From assembly GCA_033439765.1 (NCBI GenBank), contig JAULSN010000008.1, positions 2,914,001-2,978,000 on the forward strand: a DNA stretch of 64,000 nt. The letters are read 5' to 3'. A model generated the notes under the pieces. That model did no database searches. It saw only the letters and a list, made by a program, of their open reading frames with translations, and was not told the origin of the DNA. A program made the translations under genes and the position numbers. Positions within the stretch are counted from its first letter, which is position 1; each line of letters opens with the position of its first letter. Of this stretch, positions 1 to 12,170 are shown piece after piece. This DNA comes from Lasiosphaeria ovina (Eukaryota; Ascomycota; Sordariomycetes; Sordariales; Lasiosphaeriaceae).

Positions 1-483
1 ACATGGGGCAGCCGTAGTCCATGCTGGACGTTGCCTTTTCTCCACAATCGTAGCACTCGTGGAGCTGCGGGACGTTGTTGAAGACGTAGCCGTGCTGACC
101 AAAGATGGTGGCCTTGATGAACTCCTTGCTGTGGACCTTGAGGCCCGACTTGGCCATGTCGAGGATGCTGAAGGCGCGGCCGCAGTTGGCGCAGCTCTCG
201 CCACCCTTCGCGAAGCGGCACACAAAGTTGGGCACTGTCTCGGCCTCGACGCCGAGGAGCTCGGCCAGCGCCCTGTTATCGCTGGCTGGAGTCTCGGGGA
301 GGACGGCGTGGTCTGCGTCCTCGTCGAGAAGGTGTTGCCGCAGGCCGGCCAGCTTCTCCTTGGTCACCAGCTTATGCGGACTGATGCCAGGGACTGCGGG
401 CTTTCTGCATTTCACATCAATATTATATATAAGGTACGATGACTCTGTGACGGGAAGGCGTACTGGGCGAGAACCGAAGCCAT
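1..483 (-). CDS. Cys-rich hypothetical protein, N-terminal part (gene runs off the left edge)
   Basis: The reverse strand reads from an ATG at 481-483 through a short exon (MASVLAQYAFPSQSH), then a probable 44-nt intron (437-394, GTACCT..CCCGCAG). A second exon stays open to the window edge. The second exon carries a GGESCANCGRAFSILD motif and later HECYDCGEK, two CxxC-type pairs that look like zinc ligands about 50 residues apart. I recognise this as a conserved fungal hypothetical type but not a named family; function unknown. The intron is short for a fungus, so the donor or acceptor could differ slightly, but only this splice joins the two parts in frame. The C-terminus lies outside the window. 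Confidence 0.6.
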
Positions 484-609
484 GGCGGGCTTATAAGTGT
501 AACTGTGTGTGTGTGTTTATGAGGGAAGGAAGAGGTTGGACTGAGAAAGGAGGCGATTTGTTTGATGATTCCGTTTCAAGACATGGAGAGACACGGGCAA
601 AAGCCCTTC

Positions 610-617
610 TTTTATAC
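610..617 (-). promoter_or_regulatory. TATA-like box upstream of the left-edge gene
   Basis: The reverse strand reads GTATAAAA about 130 nt upstream of the ATG at 483. This is a plausible core promoter element. It rests on sequence and distance only. Confidence 0.35.
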
Positions 618-1804
618 CCTGTTTCGGCTACCATAATCGATATCATGGAATTCGCGAGACAGAGACTGCTATACCCAATCTGGCGTTGTGCTGAAGCTAT
701 CTGCTCTGTGCATATTGCGCCAAGCAGTTTTTGGGGCGCATCATCAGGCGATCCCACGCAAGCCTTTCCCAACACGTCGCTGTCCATGCCTTTAGCCAAT
801 CTTGCTGCAGAGTCTACGGTTATCTCGGCCCTTTGGACAGGCTATCAGCTGGCCACATGCCTGCGATGCTATCCAGTTTCGGGGCTTCAGCTTTTGTTGT
901 TGGTCTTTTGAACCAGGGTTCAGATAACCACGACCAGGATAACTACGATAAGCACCGCCACTGACGTATATGACCTTCAGCCACAGATAAGGTCCAGAGC
1001 AAGACGTACAAGGGTAAGAGTAATAAATCAATTTAGAACTGATATCTCTTGAGCTATTGAAGGCTGTGTCGAGCTGTTGGTCGGGGCGTCAAGCAAATCC
1101 CCAAACTCGTTAGAGCCATGCAACATCCGCCAACGACCTGCAGGCGACTCGCCATCACACCATCCCAGCTCCATACATACCTCTGGAGCCATACTCCATT
1201 CAGCTCAACTTTCAGTAAACAGCAGGTTAGGGCTCCTGGCCGTTCGGATGTCTTACCTCTTCAGGCCCTGGAAGATATTTCCTTGCTCCGTTGCTCCCTG
1301 TGCGATGCACCAAGGTCGGCTAATCACACCCCGCGCTGAGCTGGTAGTCTAGGTATTGTACAGTACCTAGTACCTCGACCGGCGAGCCTCAGTATGTACC
1401 AGCCTTCAACAGGAAGCCTATTTATTCAGGGCGTAAAATGTATGTGTACTTACTTACCTACACATGTTAGCCAACATGTGACTTCACTACCTAGTCAACG
1501 TTGAGGCAGAATCGGAGAAAAAGAACGCCCGGCCTTGATCAGTTCCAAGTTACGAGTGCTACAGAGCCCCCAGCCGGACGCTGGTGCGGGGTCGAACAAC
1601 GGTTCTAATGTTTCACTACCTGATACCTACCTACCTAGATACCTACCTTAGGTATCGAAGCTGTTCCGAGTTTATTATGCCAGCTTCCATCTTGACACCA
1701 CGTGCAGGTTTCATTGTTGGCTAGCGATAATTCGGCAACAAAAACTGCGCGATTGAAATTTTGGACCGCCTTTGACCACCTCTTCACCTTTCAGGGTTCA
1801 GACC
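618..1804. other. Intergenic region rich in TACCTA/TAGGTA motifs
   Basis: No convincing gene. Short open frames here show no recognisable motif and conflict with one another. From about 1350 to 1660 the sequence repeatedly contains TACCTA/CTAGGTA words, densest at 1618-1655. The same word recurs near 2166-2188, 15882-15895 and 32540-32550, so it is a dispersed simple motif. Confidence 0.5.
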
Positions 1805-2533
1805 ATGGATCTCTGTGACGCATGTAATGGACTCCTTCGCTTCGTTTATACGCAGCTGCACTCTAGGGTTCGCCTGGATCCAACAAGCTCCTATGACTTT
1901 GGAAACGCCGATAGCTTCCTCGGGAGGTCAGGGTCTTGCCGCCTCTGCTACCTGATCTATCGTCACATCCAGCATGCATTTGACGGCAACCCTCAGTTTT
2001 GCTCCGACTTCGATCAGTTCCAAGTGCGGATCCGCCGCTCAGAACTGAATCTTTCCGCCCTTGGTGAGATCGACTTGTGCATCACAGAAGAGTTCGAGGA
2101 CGATTACGATACCCCCCGCCAGTTAAAGACTGCGATTTGGGCGAACCGAAGTAGGCGCTCAATTGCTACCTTACCTACCTTACCTACCGCACCCGGCAGT
2201 CGCCCACTTGGATGGAGGTTGGAATCTAACCGCATTCCAGACACACCTGCAGCCGCATCGGGATTCATTAGCACCACGCCTCTACTCTCTACCGATGGTG
2301 ATCTAGAAGCCTCTGCACTCTTCAATACCTGGATCGGGAACTGCCGACGGACGCATCGCGCTTGCACCGCAACACTGACTGGCGCGATTATCGATGAGAA
2401 TGACGCCTTGCCAAAAACATTCCAAGGCGCCATCACTATCACACGCCAGGTTGGGATACGCTATCTCTGGATCGACAGGCTCTCTCGGCAGGCCCATGGA
2501 CACATTCCCGCCAAGAATTTGTTTTCCGAATAA
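1805..2533 (+). pseudogene. HET-domain (heterokaryon incompatibility) protein relic
   Basis: The frame opens at ATG 1805 with MDLCDACNGLLRF, followed by a CRLCYLIYRHI motif. This Cys-pair leader commonly precedes HET domains. Further on comes WIGNCRRTHRAC, the usual lead-in to the HET domain. It is followed at once by LPKTFQGAITITRQVGIRYLWID, a late HET block. The normal middle (LPTRLIDV...LSYCWG) is missing, and after LWID the expected SLCI is replaced by unrelated residues and a stop. The product would be about 242 aa where the family usually exceeds 500. I read this as a gene with an internal deletion and a lost C-terminus. An unrecognised intron could rescue part of it but not the missing core. 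Confidence 0.65.
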
Positions 2534-4105
2534 TACATCAATGTAACAGCGTCAGAGGGCCGTAGATGAAGACACATACAAGCCGCCAGTCATCAGCCTT
2601 CACAAACCCATCCTCCGTATCTCCATATCTCCATATGTATCGATATCGCTTCCATATACATATTGAATCGGTACTTTGTCTTGGCCTATCCTGGCTCCTA
2701 AGACAGCGGCTTTCGTCCGCGATAAACAATAGTTCCTACAAGGTCAAGACTGTTAGTACTGTCCTCCGTCGACGGCGCTGTACTGACTTCACTCCTATCA
2801 CACGCACCTTTGTCACTGCCCATCTTCGGCGTGTCTCCTGGGTTGTCGCATTTCCACCCTATTGCGATACGCTAGCCAGACTGACAAGACTGCGAGGAAA
2901 ATGCTTGTAAGGTTGGTGGCCAACGTTATGGTTGTTTCTGGGGAGAGAGACACCATGATTGGTTGTTGGTGGACGAGTGGACTTGGTTTGGGTGGACGAT
3001 CGAAGGACGAATGTATGAATGCTGCCGATGCTGCTGCTGCTACTGATGATTCTTAACGCCAATTACGCTTAACGACGGCGATGATGATGAATTGTAGAAT
3101 GAGGGCAAGCTGAGAAGGTGTTTAAAGTTTTGGAAGAAGGGGTCTATATAACCCCACGTTCATCCAGGGACAAGCCGCAAAGCTAGAGAGCTAGATAACC
3201 AGAATGGCGAAGCAAGTTCGGAAGCAAGACAAGGTGACCTGGGACGGTCTAATCACTGCGCCGCTGCGACATTGGTCGAGGTGAATATTATAGATGAAGG
3301 ATCAATCGATGAGACTGCGAGGAGAGCGCCATTGGTTCAACCCTTTCCCGTAAAATGGGCGTATGTTTAAAATTTGGCAAGGATATAGGGGGGGGGGAGC
3401 CTCGACCGGAAGAGCGCGAGATTGGTGTTTGGTTTGGTGCTGAGCTCGTGAATCGCCGTCAAGAGGAAGTGCGCCTGGTGCGTTATTGGTTCGGTTCATA
3501 TCCCCAAGGCGTACGTCATACTTCGAGGTTTTGTCACAGCTATCATGTCAGATCCGCCCGACTGTAACGGACTAGACCCAACAGCGAACTTGGCTGACAT
3601 GCAGTGGGCTTTTAGGTTGCGTCCAAGTGCGACACTGCGGAATTGGACATGGGCTTCGAGCCGCCCAGGCTCGCTGGGGGGGGTGGTCATGACAAGTAAT
3701 TCAGGGCCTCGAGCTCTGATTTGGGGTAGGACAAAGCTGGCGGAGCATGTAGAAGCGCATGCAGGTTTGAACTGCGCAAGGTGCGTGATTCGTCCACGTC
3801 ATCTCGGTCACCGAGATTGCCAGCTGAGTCTGCGTTGCGCGACTGCGCGACTGCGCGTGGTGCGCTATTGGCTCGTTGCGTGCTGGGAACATGCAGAGTG
3901 CCAGGAGTGGCGGAGGCGCGAGATATGCAAGGTTGACTGCATTGCTCATAAGCTGTACCGTTATAAGCCAGACCAGGCACCGCGAGTGCGAGACAGCGAC
4001 ATTGGCTCCTGTCAGTCCACACCTCGAGCTTTCCAGCCGCAGAACCTGACCGGACGCACCACTCACACACACACTCAACACCAACACGCAAGCCACTAGT
4101 CAGTC
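2534..4105. other. Intergenic region, no gene seen
   Basis: About 1.6 kb without a supportable gene. Open frames on both strands are short, overlapping and motif-free. A G-run lies near 3391-3399, and a pyrimidine/AC-rich stretch (CACACACACAC) lies just before the next ATG. The interval probably holds the promoter of the ankyrin gene at 4106. Confidence 0.45.
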
Positions 4106-6497
4106 ATGGATAATCCTGGCCAGACAAAAAAGCGGCGCCTCAATTACGAGAAGTGCCATTACTGCAGAAAGAGCAAGAAGAAGGTAAGACTTTCCCCGCT
4201 GGCAGTTGAGGTCGCTTTGGCCCATCCCAATTGACAAAGCAATCAGTGCGAGCCCGCCAACCGCCAGTGGCCTCAGCAGAAATGTAATCGATGCAACGCA
4301 GAAGGTCTTGCGTGTTCTGACAACCAGCGCGCTGGCGACTCATCGGAGCCCCGGCAGGCATTGACATCAGCCGGCGAAGATGTAAATACGTCCTGGCAGG
4401 ATTACTATAACCTGTATGATTCCCATGATATACACTATTCCACGGTAAATAATGAGCCTGCATTACATCTCAAGACGGCCTATGGGAAACTTACTAGGGG
4501 CCTTGGAGTATTCATTTGAGTCGTTTTGAATACCTTTTCATCGCACTTTCAGGCTTCAGGAGTCGAGTATGAGAAACCCCAACAGGCCATGTTTAGATGT
4601 ATTGCAGTTTGCTCATCATTTTGCTGTGGAACGGTGTATAGATTACCCTCTTGTGAGATATACTTTGGCTTACATGTTCAATAGGTCCCTCCGCGTCGCT
4701 TGGTTCCGTCGATTGAAACACTTCCACCACTCGACCAAACGTACGCGGAATCTCGAAGAAGTGTTGAGTATCTTCATCGTACTAGAAGACTACATAAGGA
4801 GTGAAGAAATAGATATCACTACGGTGATCAGTTCGTATCTGCGCCAGTCAACCATTCCCGGGCCTCTCTTGGTCGCCTACTCTTCCCTCTCCCTGTCTCA
4901 TACTACCTGCGTCGTCGCCGACTTCCAGACGCAATTGTTCATGCTACAGCCTGCTTCACAAAATACCGTGGACAGGCTGTTACATCTAGGCGATCTTGGT
5001 GCAGCGCTGGCGATGCAGGAAGCGGTCACTGTTCGTTTGCTGAGGGCCGACCACCGGGAGCTTGAGCACGACTCGATTGTAATCGAAACCCAGAAATATG
5101 GCGACATACACAAAAGGTGCATGGACCGTTTAGGGAATTTGTCGCAAACCAAATCGGTTCCAATAATGCCTCCGTTACACAGCCTCCTCCTATCAGCCCA
5201 CACCGAAGCAGTTTTTTCGCTAATCCCGCGATTCCCGAGGCAAGACGACATGTTTAGGCGATCTTTGTTGCATCTTGCTCTCGACCTTGGAATCAAAAAT
5301 GTTACTGACTCGAAGGTTGTCCCATTTCTCAGCGGCTTCTTGGATAATCGGGACACATGGGGAAGATTGCCAATCCACATTGCTTGTTCCGGGACGCATC
5401 TAATTCAGAGCATAGAGCATCCGAACGCCAGAGATTACTGGGGCGAAGGGTATAAGGCTGTGGTGGAGCTGCTTCTCGAGAAGGGCGCCGACATCGAGGC
5501 GGTGGATTCTGACGGTCGGACACCGCTATATATAGCCGCTGAGAGAGGGCACGAGGCCGTGGTGAAGCTGCTTCTCGAGAAGGGCGCCAACATCGAGGCG
5601 ATGATTTATAGCCGGACACTGCTATATATGGCCGCCGAGAGAGGGTACGAGGTCGTGGTGAAGCTGCTTCTCGAGAAGGGCGCCAACATCGAGGCGGAGG
5701 ATTTTGACGGTGGGACACCGCTATGGATGGCCGCCTTCGAAGGGCGCGAGGTCGTGGTGAAGCTGCTTCTCGAGAAGGGAGCCGACATCGAGGCGGTGGA
5801 TTCTGACGGTGGGACACCGCTATGGATGGCCGCCTTAGAAGGGCACGAGGCCGTGGTGAAGCTGCTTCTCGAGAAGGGCGCCGATATCGAGGCGGTGGAT
5901 TCTATCGGTCGGACACCGCTATATATAGCCGCCGAGGAAGGGCACGAGGCCGTGGTGAAGCTGCTTCTCGAAAAGGACGCCAATATCGAGGCGGTGGATT
6001 CTATCGGTCGGACACCGCTATATACAGCCGCCGAGGAAGGGCACGAAGCCGTGGTAAAGCTACTTCTCGAGAAGGGCGCCGACATGGAGGCGGCGGATTC
6101 TGGCGGTCAGACACCGCTATATATAGCCGCCGAGGAAGGGCACGAGGCCGTGGTGAAGCTGCTTCTCGAGAAGGGAGCCGACATCGAGGCGGTGGATTCT
6201 GACGGTGGGACACCGCTATATATAGCCGCCTTCGAAGGGCGCGAGGCCGTAGTGAAGCTGCTTCTCGACAAGGACGCCAACATCGAGGCGGTGGATTCTA
6301 TCGGTCGGACACCGCTATATATAGCCGCCGAGAAAGGGCACGAGGCCGTTGTGAAGCTGCTTCTCGAAAAGGACGCCAATATCGAGGCGGTGGATTCTAA
6401 CGGTAGGACACCGATATATATGGCCGCCTTGGAAGGGCACGAGGCCGTGGTGAAGCTACTTCTCGAGAAAGACGCCAGTACCACGGTGTTGGCGTGA
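4106..6497 (+). CDS. Zn2Cys6-like / ankyrin-repeat protein with near-identical repeats
   Basis: Best model has four exons: 4106-4183, 4247-4444, 4553-4635, 4685-6497 (about 723 aa). Exons 1-2 encode a Cys pattern C-x2-C-x6-C-x11-C-x2-C-x6-C, which fits the fungal Zn2Cys6 cluster; intron 1 (63 nt) splits it. Next comes an alpha-helical region (LEEVLSIFIVLEDYIRSEEID) with no domain I recognise. Then follow ten full 33-aa ankyrin repeats plus a partial one, consensus HEAVVKLLLEKGADIEAVDS with TPLYIAAEEG. The repeats are almost identical in DNA, so they were recently expanded or homogenised. The third intron (4636-4684) is the least certain; it was chosen because only that donor restores phase. 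Family knowledge suggests a scaffold or recognition protein; a nonself-recognition role is inference from repeat behaviour and neighbours. The Zn cluster may not bind DNA. Confidence 0.75.
5451..6497 (+). repeat. 99-bp tandem array encoding ankyrin repeats
   Basis: Ten full units and a truncated eleventh, each 99 nt (unit 2 is one codon short). Units differ mainly at a few codons: D/N in GA(D/N)IEA, the residues after VDS, and Y/W plus I/M/T in the helix. The array ends inside unit 11, followed by STTVLA and the stop. Confidence 0.9.
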
Positions 6498-7772
6498 CGC
6501 ATTGTTGTGGTGGTTGCTAGGCCAGCCTTAGTCCTCTTTGGCGGCTAGGGGTGTAGGAAGGGGTTTCACCCGCCCACACACCTGTTGTCTTCCATTTCTT
6601 TGTCCTTCTTCATAGATCATTCCAATGCAGTAGCTTTCGCCCACCATACGCATTGACTACCAATCCTCGACTAGACCATTCTTCAATTAGATCTACTATT
6701 CGGACCGGTCATTATTCGGAAGTGGGCCCTTAAACAGAACACCCTAGTTTAGCTATCGTGTCTACATTCTTTCTTTCCTCTTTTCCTTCTTTTCTTCTTT
6801 AGCTCTAGATTCTACGAGTTCAACTGGATTTACTAGCAGCATGTCTCTATTATTCGGTGTGCCGTTACACCTGCTCCCCGCGACAGCTGTACGGGTCTCC
6901 AAATGCAATACTTGTCGGTCGCATTTACAGAGGCTAATCACGATCTGGTAGACGTAACAAACAATGTCCATTGACCCCAATTGAGGAGGAGGAGCTCGTG
7001 GAGCAGGAGCTAGAGATATACTAGGCAGATATAGAATCGCCCCTACTGACCACTGGAGGGACTATGGTAGGGGGTAGGGGTAGACTAAACTTGGGAAACT
7101 GTGCGAGGCTGGGTGTCTTGAAGGACGGAGAGTAGGCGGGATCTTCATTGCCCTGGCGCGGAGGAAGCTTAGAGTTGAGCCTAGAATCGAACCAAGAGTC
7201 GAAATCGACAAAATGTGTCGGAAGGTTGGATATTCCCCACCAGCGAGCGGCAAGGAAGTGAAACCCGGCGAAAGAACTGCCAAAAAGCATCAACGCCACA
7301 TGAGGCAAGGACGCCAGAAGAGAAAATAAGGAGTGTACGCACATCTAGGGTTGGCAAAATGAGTACTAGAGCACGGGGTAGGGGCAATACTGACAGGCGT
7401 GCGCGATTGAGGGGCAAGGAACAAGGAAACGAGCGAAGGAAAGGAGAGATGATGCTGAGAATACAAGAAGTGACGTCGGACGGGGGGTTCTATTTATGCT
7501 GTGCATACGCTGCGGGCATGCTGGGCTGGGGGTGCGGACTTGGTTGCGGACTTTGTAGGCTGTGTGCACGCAGAAAGTAGTTCTCGGTCTGAACATTGGA
7601 TGAGCATATTTTGTGACAGACAAGCTGGAAAGTCCGACCTGGGTCGAACAGCCCAGGGTTCGATTGAGCGAGAACTGCCCCGGGAGCTTTTCATCGTCAC
7701 GCCTCGAACCGAACATGAAACTCCCTTGTTGATGCAAGGGTTGATTAATTTTAAATTTCCCGTCTTCTCGCC
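6498..7772. other. Intergenic region, no gene seen
   Basis: Contains a long CT-rich tract (6765-6805) and short motif-free frames on both strands. A brief frame near 6950-7023 reads TPIEEEELVEQELEIY before a stop; it could be a small coding relic, but nothing around it supports a gene. Confidence 0.4.
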
Positions 7773-9087
7773 ATGGACCCTCTTTCCATCATTGCCGGTA
7801 TCGCTGGCGTCGCCGGCTTCGCAGCATCCAAAACCAACGGCATGAGAAAGCTCATCTCCGACATCCAAGATGCCCCCGAGGTGGTACGCGACATTTTCAG
7901 CGAGCTGAACGGGCTCGAGTCCGTCCTCGATCTAACCCAGGACCTGATATCTTCTCCAGGCCATCACAGCCGCCAACACGGGCGCCGTGTCAGCTCTGGT
8001 GAAAGCCGGCGCTAGCCTCTCGCGGAGGACCCCGGAGGGGTCGACAGCCCTGCACCTGTGCGCACTTCTCGACGACGCCGCGACGGCTGTCCTGATCCTG
8101 GACCGCCAGGCTAACACGAACTCCAAGGATAGGGAGAGCCGTACGCCGCTCAATATTGCCACCAGCCAGCACTGCGTCGGCGTGGCGTGCCTGTTAGTCG
8201 AGCGCGGCTTCCAGCTCGGCAGTCTAGCACAGGACATCTTCACAACTCTTGGCATCGACGGGCAGTGGCGGCAGCTGCTGCGCGCGCTATCAACGCAGCT
8301 CAGAACCAGCGAGAAGACGCGGCTGGTATTCAAGGCCGTCGAGGACTCCAACGCGGCCGGCCTCTCACTCTTACTCGAAGAGGACTTCGGCGCCAACAGC
8401 AGTGACCGCGGAATGGCGGCAGTACACCTGGCGGTGATGGCGGGCGACATGGCGGCGCTGGTCGCGCACGGCGCTGATGTCAACTGCCACGTGTCGGCGG
8501 GCGCGCTCGAGGCGCTGCGCGGGGGCTACATCAAGCAGCTCACGGCCCTACGCGACTTCAACCACGAGCACAGCGCGCTGACGCCGGCCACGGACAACAT
8601 CGACGTGTTCCGGTTCCTGCTCGAGCACGGCGCCGACCCCAACCTACGGCTGCCGGTCCGCGGCACGCCGTGCCTCAACGAGGTCTGCGACATTGGATAC
8701 CTCCCGTTTTGCGACGCCCTACTACGCGCGGGTGCCGATCCCAGCCCACGGGACGTCGCCGGGTGCACGCCGCTGTACTGGGCGATTTGGCTGCAGAACT
8801 TGCACCTCATGTCCTTGCTCGTCGAGTACGGCGCGGACGTCAACGCGCGGCTTGGTGATGGTGTCACGCTGCTGCACAAGGCCGTGTGGGACAACAAGTT
8901 CCTCGAGGCCGAGATCCTGCTCGCGCACGGCGCTGACTCGTTTGTGAGTGACCGTACTGGCCGCACACCCCTCCAGAGCGCCGACGAGGCCGACGGCGGT
9001 TCCGTCGAGATGAAGCGCCTGCTTGCCGGGAATGAGGCTGCTGCTGTTGCTGCTGGCGGTGCTGGTGGTGCTGGCACTGTTGGTTAG
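7773..9087 (+). CDS. Ankyrin protein with a truncated fungal N-terminal domain
   Basis: ATG 7773 opens MDPLSIIAGIAGVAGFAASK, the typical start of the hydrophobic N-terminal domain found on many fungal NLR-like and ankyrin proteins. After about 55 residues the frame changes, and an ankyrin region runs to the stop at 9087: STALHLCALLDDAATAVLI, SRTPLNIATSQHCVGVACLL, GCTPLYWAIWLQNLHLMSLL, GVTLLHKAVWDNKFLEAEIL. A 76-nt intron (7884-7959: GTACGC, a CTAAC branch site, TCTCCAG) would join the parts in phase. However, the sequence it removes (RDIFSELNGLESVL) itself looks like the family domain. So either it is a real splice, or the gene lost about half of its N-terminal domain and is frameshifted. The ankyrin repeats here are diverged, unlike those at 5451-6497. 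Confidence 0.65.
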
Positions 9088-12000
9088 TCGAGTGGCCACC
9101 CGGGAGCTAATTACTGCCCAGGAGATCGCATCATCAGCTCATCAAGACCAAATTTGACGTACAGGCCGTTACAGACAGGCGACTGCGTGTCCCATAATTC
9201 GTTGTCCTGTATAACCGACTCGAGTGGTTCTCAAGTAGTCAGAAATCAGGTCAGCCAACACGCGAAATAATGACCCGAGCAACCACTTCGCAGACCACCG
9301 CTCGGACGCGTGTGTGGCAGCCAGCCACGAGCGCGCCCACCGCCGCTCAGGCGTTCGGATTCGTCAGCCGGCCGGAAAGAGGCACGGCCCCCAACCGTGG
9401 GATGGGGGAAGGGGGGCGGGATGAAGGAAGGAAAGGGGGCAGAAGGGGGAAGGGTTCCGGGAACCCGGAGTCGGTGGCGTTTCTCCTCAAGAGAGTGACG
9501 CCTCAAGAGAGTGACGAGTAGGTATCAACAGGCCCCTTGGCCCCTTCTCCTAGAGCGAGTTCGCGGCATCCCGGTCCGCGAGCCGTGACGGCATCGCAGG
9601 CGTCACTATCGAGTCCAGAGCCTACTTAGTTAAGGGGCCATTTAGGGGATGCTGTACTGGGCTGTCCGGCCACTGGCACACACACGCATTTGTGAGACGC
9701 ATGTGATTGTGCCCCTCCGTTTTACCATCACAGAGCGCTGGAACGTGGGAAGGGTGTCTACGAGTATCACGGACCAAACTGCCTGGCTGACACTGGTTGC
9801 TGTCAGTTGCGATTAGCTGTGCGACGCACTCGACGAATTCTGCTGGTCCGTTTTGACGGAAGTGGTGGCACAAATGCCCAAATAGCCCAGAGACATTCCA
9901 CAGCGTTGATCTTGAACCTCTGGAGTGCATGCAAAGCAATCAGTGGGGGGTGCGGATTCCGGAATAAGAATTGGTATGGTTGATTAGCAAGAAAGAGAGA
10001 GACGGAAAGAGAGTGCGTGGGCGGGCTGGGCTTTCATACACCTGCACACCCTCTTGTTTGAGCTTCTTGTCCGACGGCGCAATCCTCTGGGTCTGTTCCT
10101 CCTGGCTGGGCTGGGCGCAGTGAATCCTCTCTGATTGACGTCGACTGCGGCACGCAATCAGCAATCACCGACGCCGTGGCGCACGACCGCCAGCCAATCG
10201 CGGGTGGCGATACTAATCCGCTGGAACCCCCAGAGCGGCAGGTGTTTGTTTCACAAAGTCGAAAAAGGGAATAGAGAGTGTGGGGGCGACAGTAAAAAAA
10301 ATCCGTTCATAAAAAGCCCGACGGACTCGCAAGCACATCCCGCCCCCGATTCGCGCTTCGCACCTACGGGATTGACGGCGGCTCGCCCGAGGATTGCCGC
10401 AGGGGGATCCTGTCGATCAGGGCGGCTTCATGTCATGTCAGCCCATTGGTTCATCCCATCTGTGTCATGGAGTTTGACAAGGTCGACGGCGGGTGGCGCT
10501 CTACACTCTCTCTTTCCGGCCCTGGCTGGCCAAGACGGACGACCACACGGCCAGGATGGCAGGCCCCTGTTCGCAGTAGCTCGTGTTTCTTAATTCAACG
10601 TCTATTATTCAGGGCCACGGCCCCCCGGCGGCGTCTGCTCAGATCCCTGGGTTGTGTAATAATGCCGGGGCTCGTGCTGAGCCCGGCCAGGATCAGGATG
10701 CCTGTTTACACCGAGCACTCTCCACTCTCTTCCACCCCGGAGACACCAAAGATACACCCGGGCAGGCAGGTGACCATGCAGGAGCAGCGATTGGCAGAGA
10801 TAATCTTGCGCGGGAGCGCCCTTGCGATTGTTCTCGACGGCGATTGCGTCGTGCAGGCCGCCCACCCCCAATCCCGATTTCACAATTCCCGCGGGCCTCG
10901 GGTCCCTCTTGTTCCACACACCGGGCCACCCCCATTTCCCCGTCTCTCCCGCTCTGTGTGGGTGGTTTACGCTGCCGCCGTGATTCCTGGTATGCGAGGC
11001 TGGGGCGCGGCCTCCTTAATCGAGGTGACAGGTGCAAGGCCCCGAATCCTTCCGCACACCCTCTAGCTTGACTCAGCGCACCGGCCAGAGAGCAGCTTAA
11101 TTTTCGAAATAGGGAACCCGAGGCAGTGGATATAATATGCCGTACGAGGAGCGTCCGGGAAGAGTCTAAATTAATGAACGAACTAGGGCCGCAATTCGGG
11201 TCGTAGATCATGTATGGTGGTCATGATAGGCCGAAGAAGCAAATCATTTAGGGCTTTAGAAACTTCCACCGATCAGCGAAGCCTGCCTGGCAGCAAACAG
11301 TTGCCACGCGTGGTCCTGTTAAGGCGGAAACCCCGCAACTGTGCCGACATTGGTTGCCTGTTCTGGATATCCGATACTCTGGGCAGCTATGTGTAGGAGA
11401 GGAGCTCCCTGCCCATACCCCTGAAACGACGCCGGAAACGTTTGCTCGGATTCGCCACGCTTTCCACTCACTGGCACCCAGTGACACAAAACGCGTAACA
11501 TTGCCCAGAACCGCTCCCTGGAGATCAGTACAGCTACTGAGTTCCCAGCGGTCTCACCAAACGTCTTGCCGTGTCACATCGGAACCGCAGAGACTTGATA
11601 GCGAGAGCCAGCTGCCCACGGGGCCCCTCTCTGATTGGGCGCGAGAGACCGCGGTGGCCGAAAGCGGCAAAAACTGGGCATCTCCTCGAGGGGCCCGAAG
11701 AGTTTCCGAGTGGTGATCATTCGCAAGAGAGCAAAACATCACATCCCGATGTGCAGCGGCAGGGCAGAAGCCCCTCTACTCGGGCGAGCCTCGCCCGTAG
11801 GGCGGGATTCAGGAAGAAGAAACATGCCTCTCTCACCATTGACTCTCTCGCCAGTGATTATCTCATGCTGTCAACGCCAACATAAATATCGACGTCTTTC
11901 CCGCCGTCATGTAGTTGAAATATCCAGAGAATCATCAGCAACAACAGCTTCCAGACCGACCATTACCGTAGCATCCAACATTCTCGGCACTTGTGGGTAG

Positions 12001-12170
12001 GCCAAGATACTTCGGCTATTAGGGCTCACTTGGCAGAAGGCAGCGACTGACCTCAAATCAGCAGAACATTCCGCACTTCTTTCTCCGATACATCTCTTTT
12101 AACACCTTGTTAGTGACCACGTTGTACACAACACCAACACATAACGACTAGAATCTTGCCCATACTCAAC
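9088..12170. other. 3.1-kb region without a supportable gene
   Basis: Open frames up to about 200 codons exist on both strands, but they overlap each other, lack motifs, and read like translations of GC-rich noncoding DNA (many Arg, Pro and Ser). A purine-rich G/A tract lies at 9400-9460. I see no tRNA, transposon terminus or clear repeat. Confidence 0.4.

Noticed and set aside
5606..6502. Reverse-strand and shifted forward frames across the ankyrin array
   Set aside because: Periodic shadows of the 99-bp repeat, rich in Arg/Ser/Pro and without motifs.
10135..11071. Several overlapping frames of 100-200 codons
   Set aside because: Three phases open at once, no motifs, no splice pattern; typical of GC-rich noncoding DNA.
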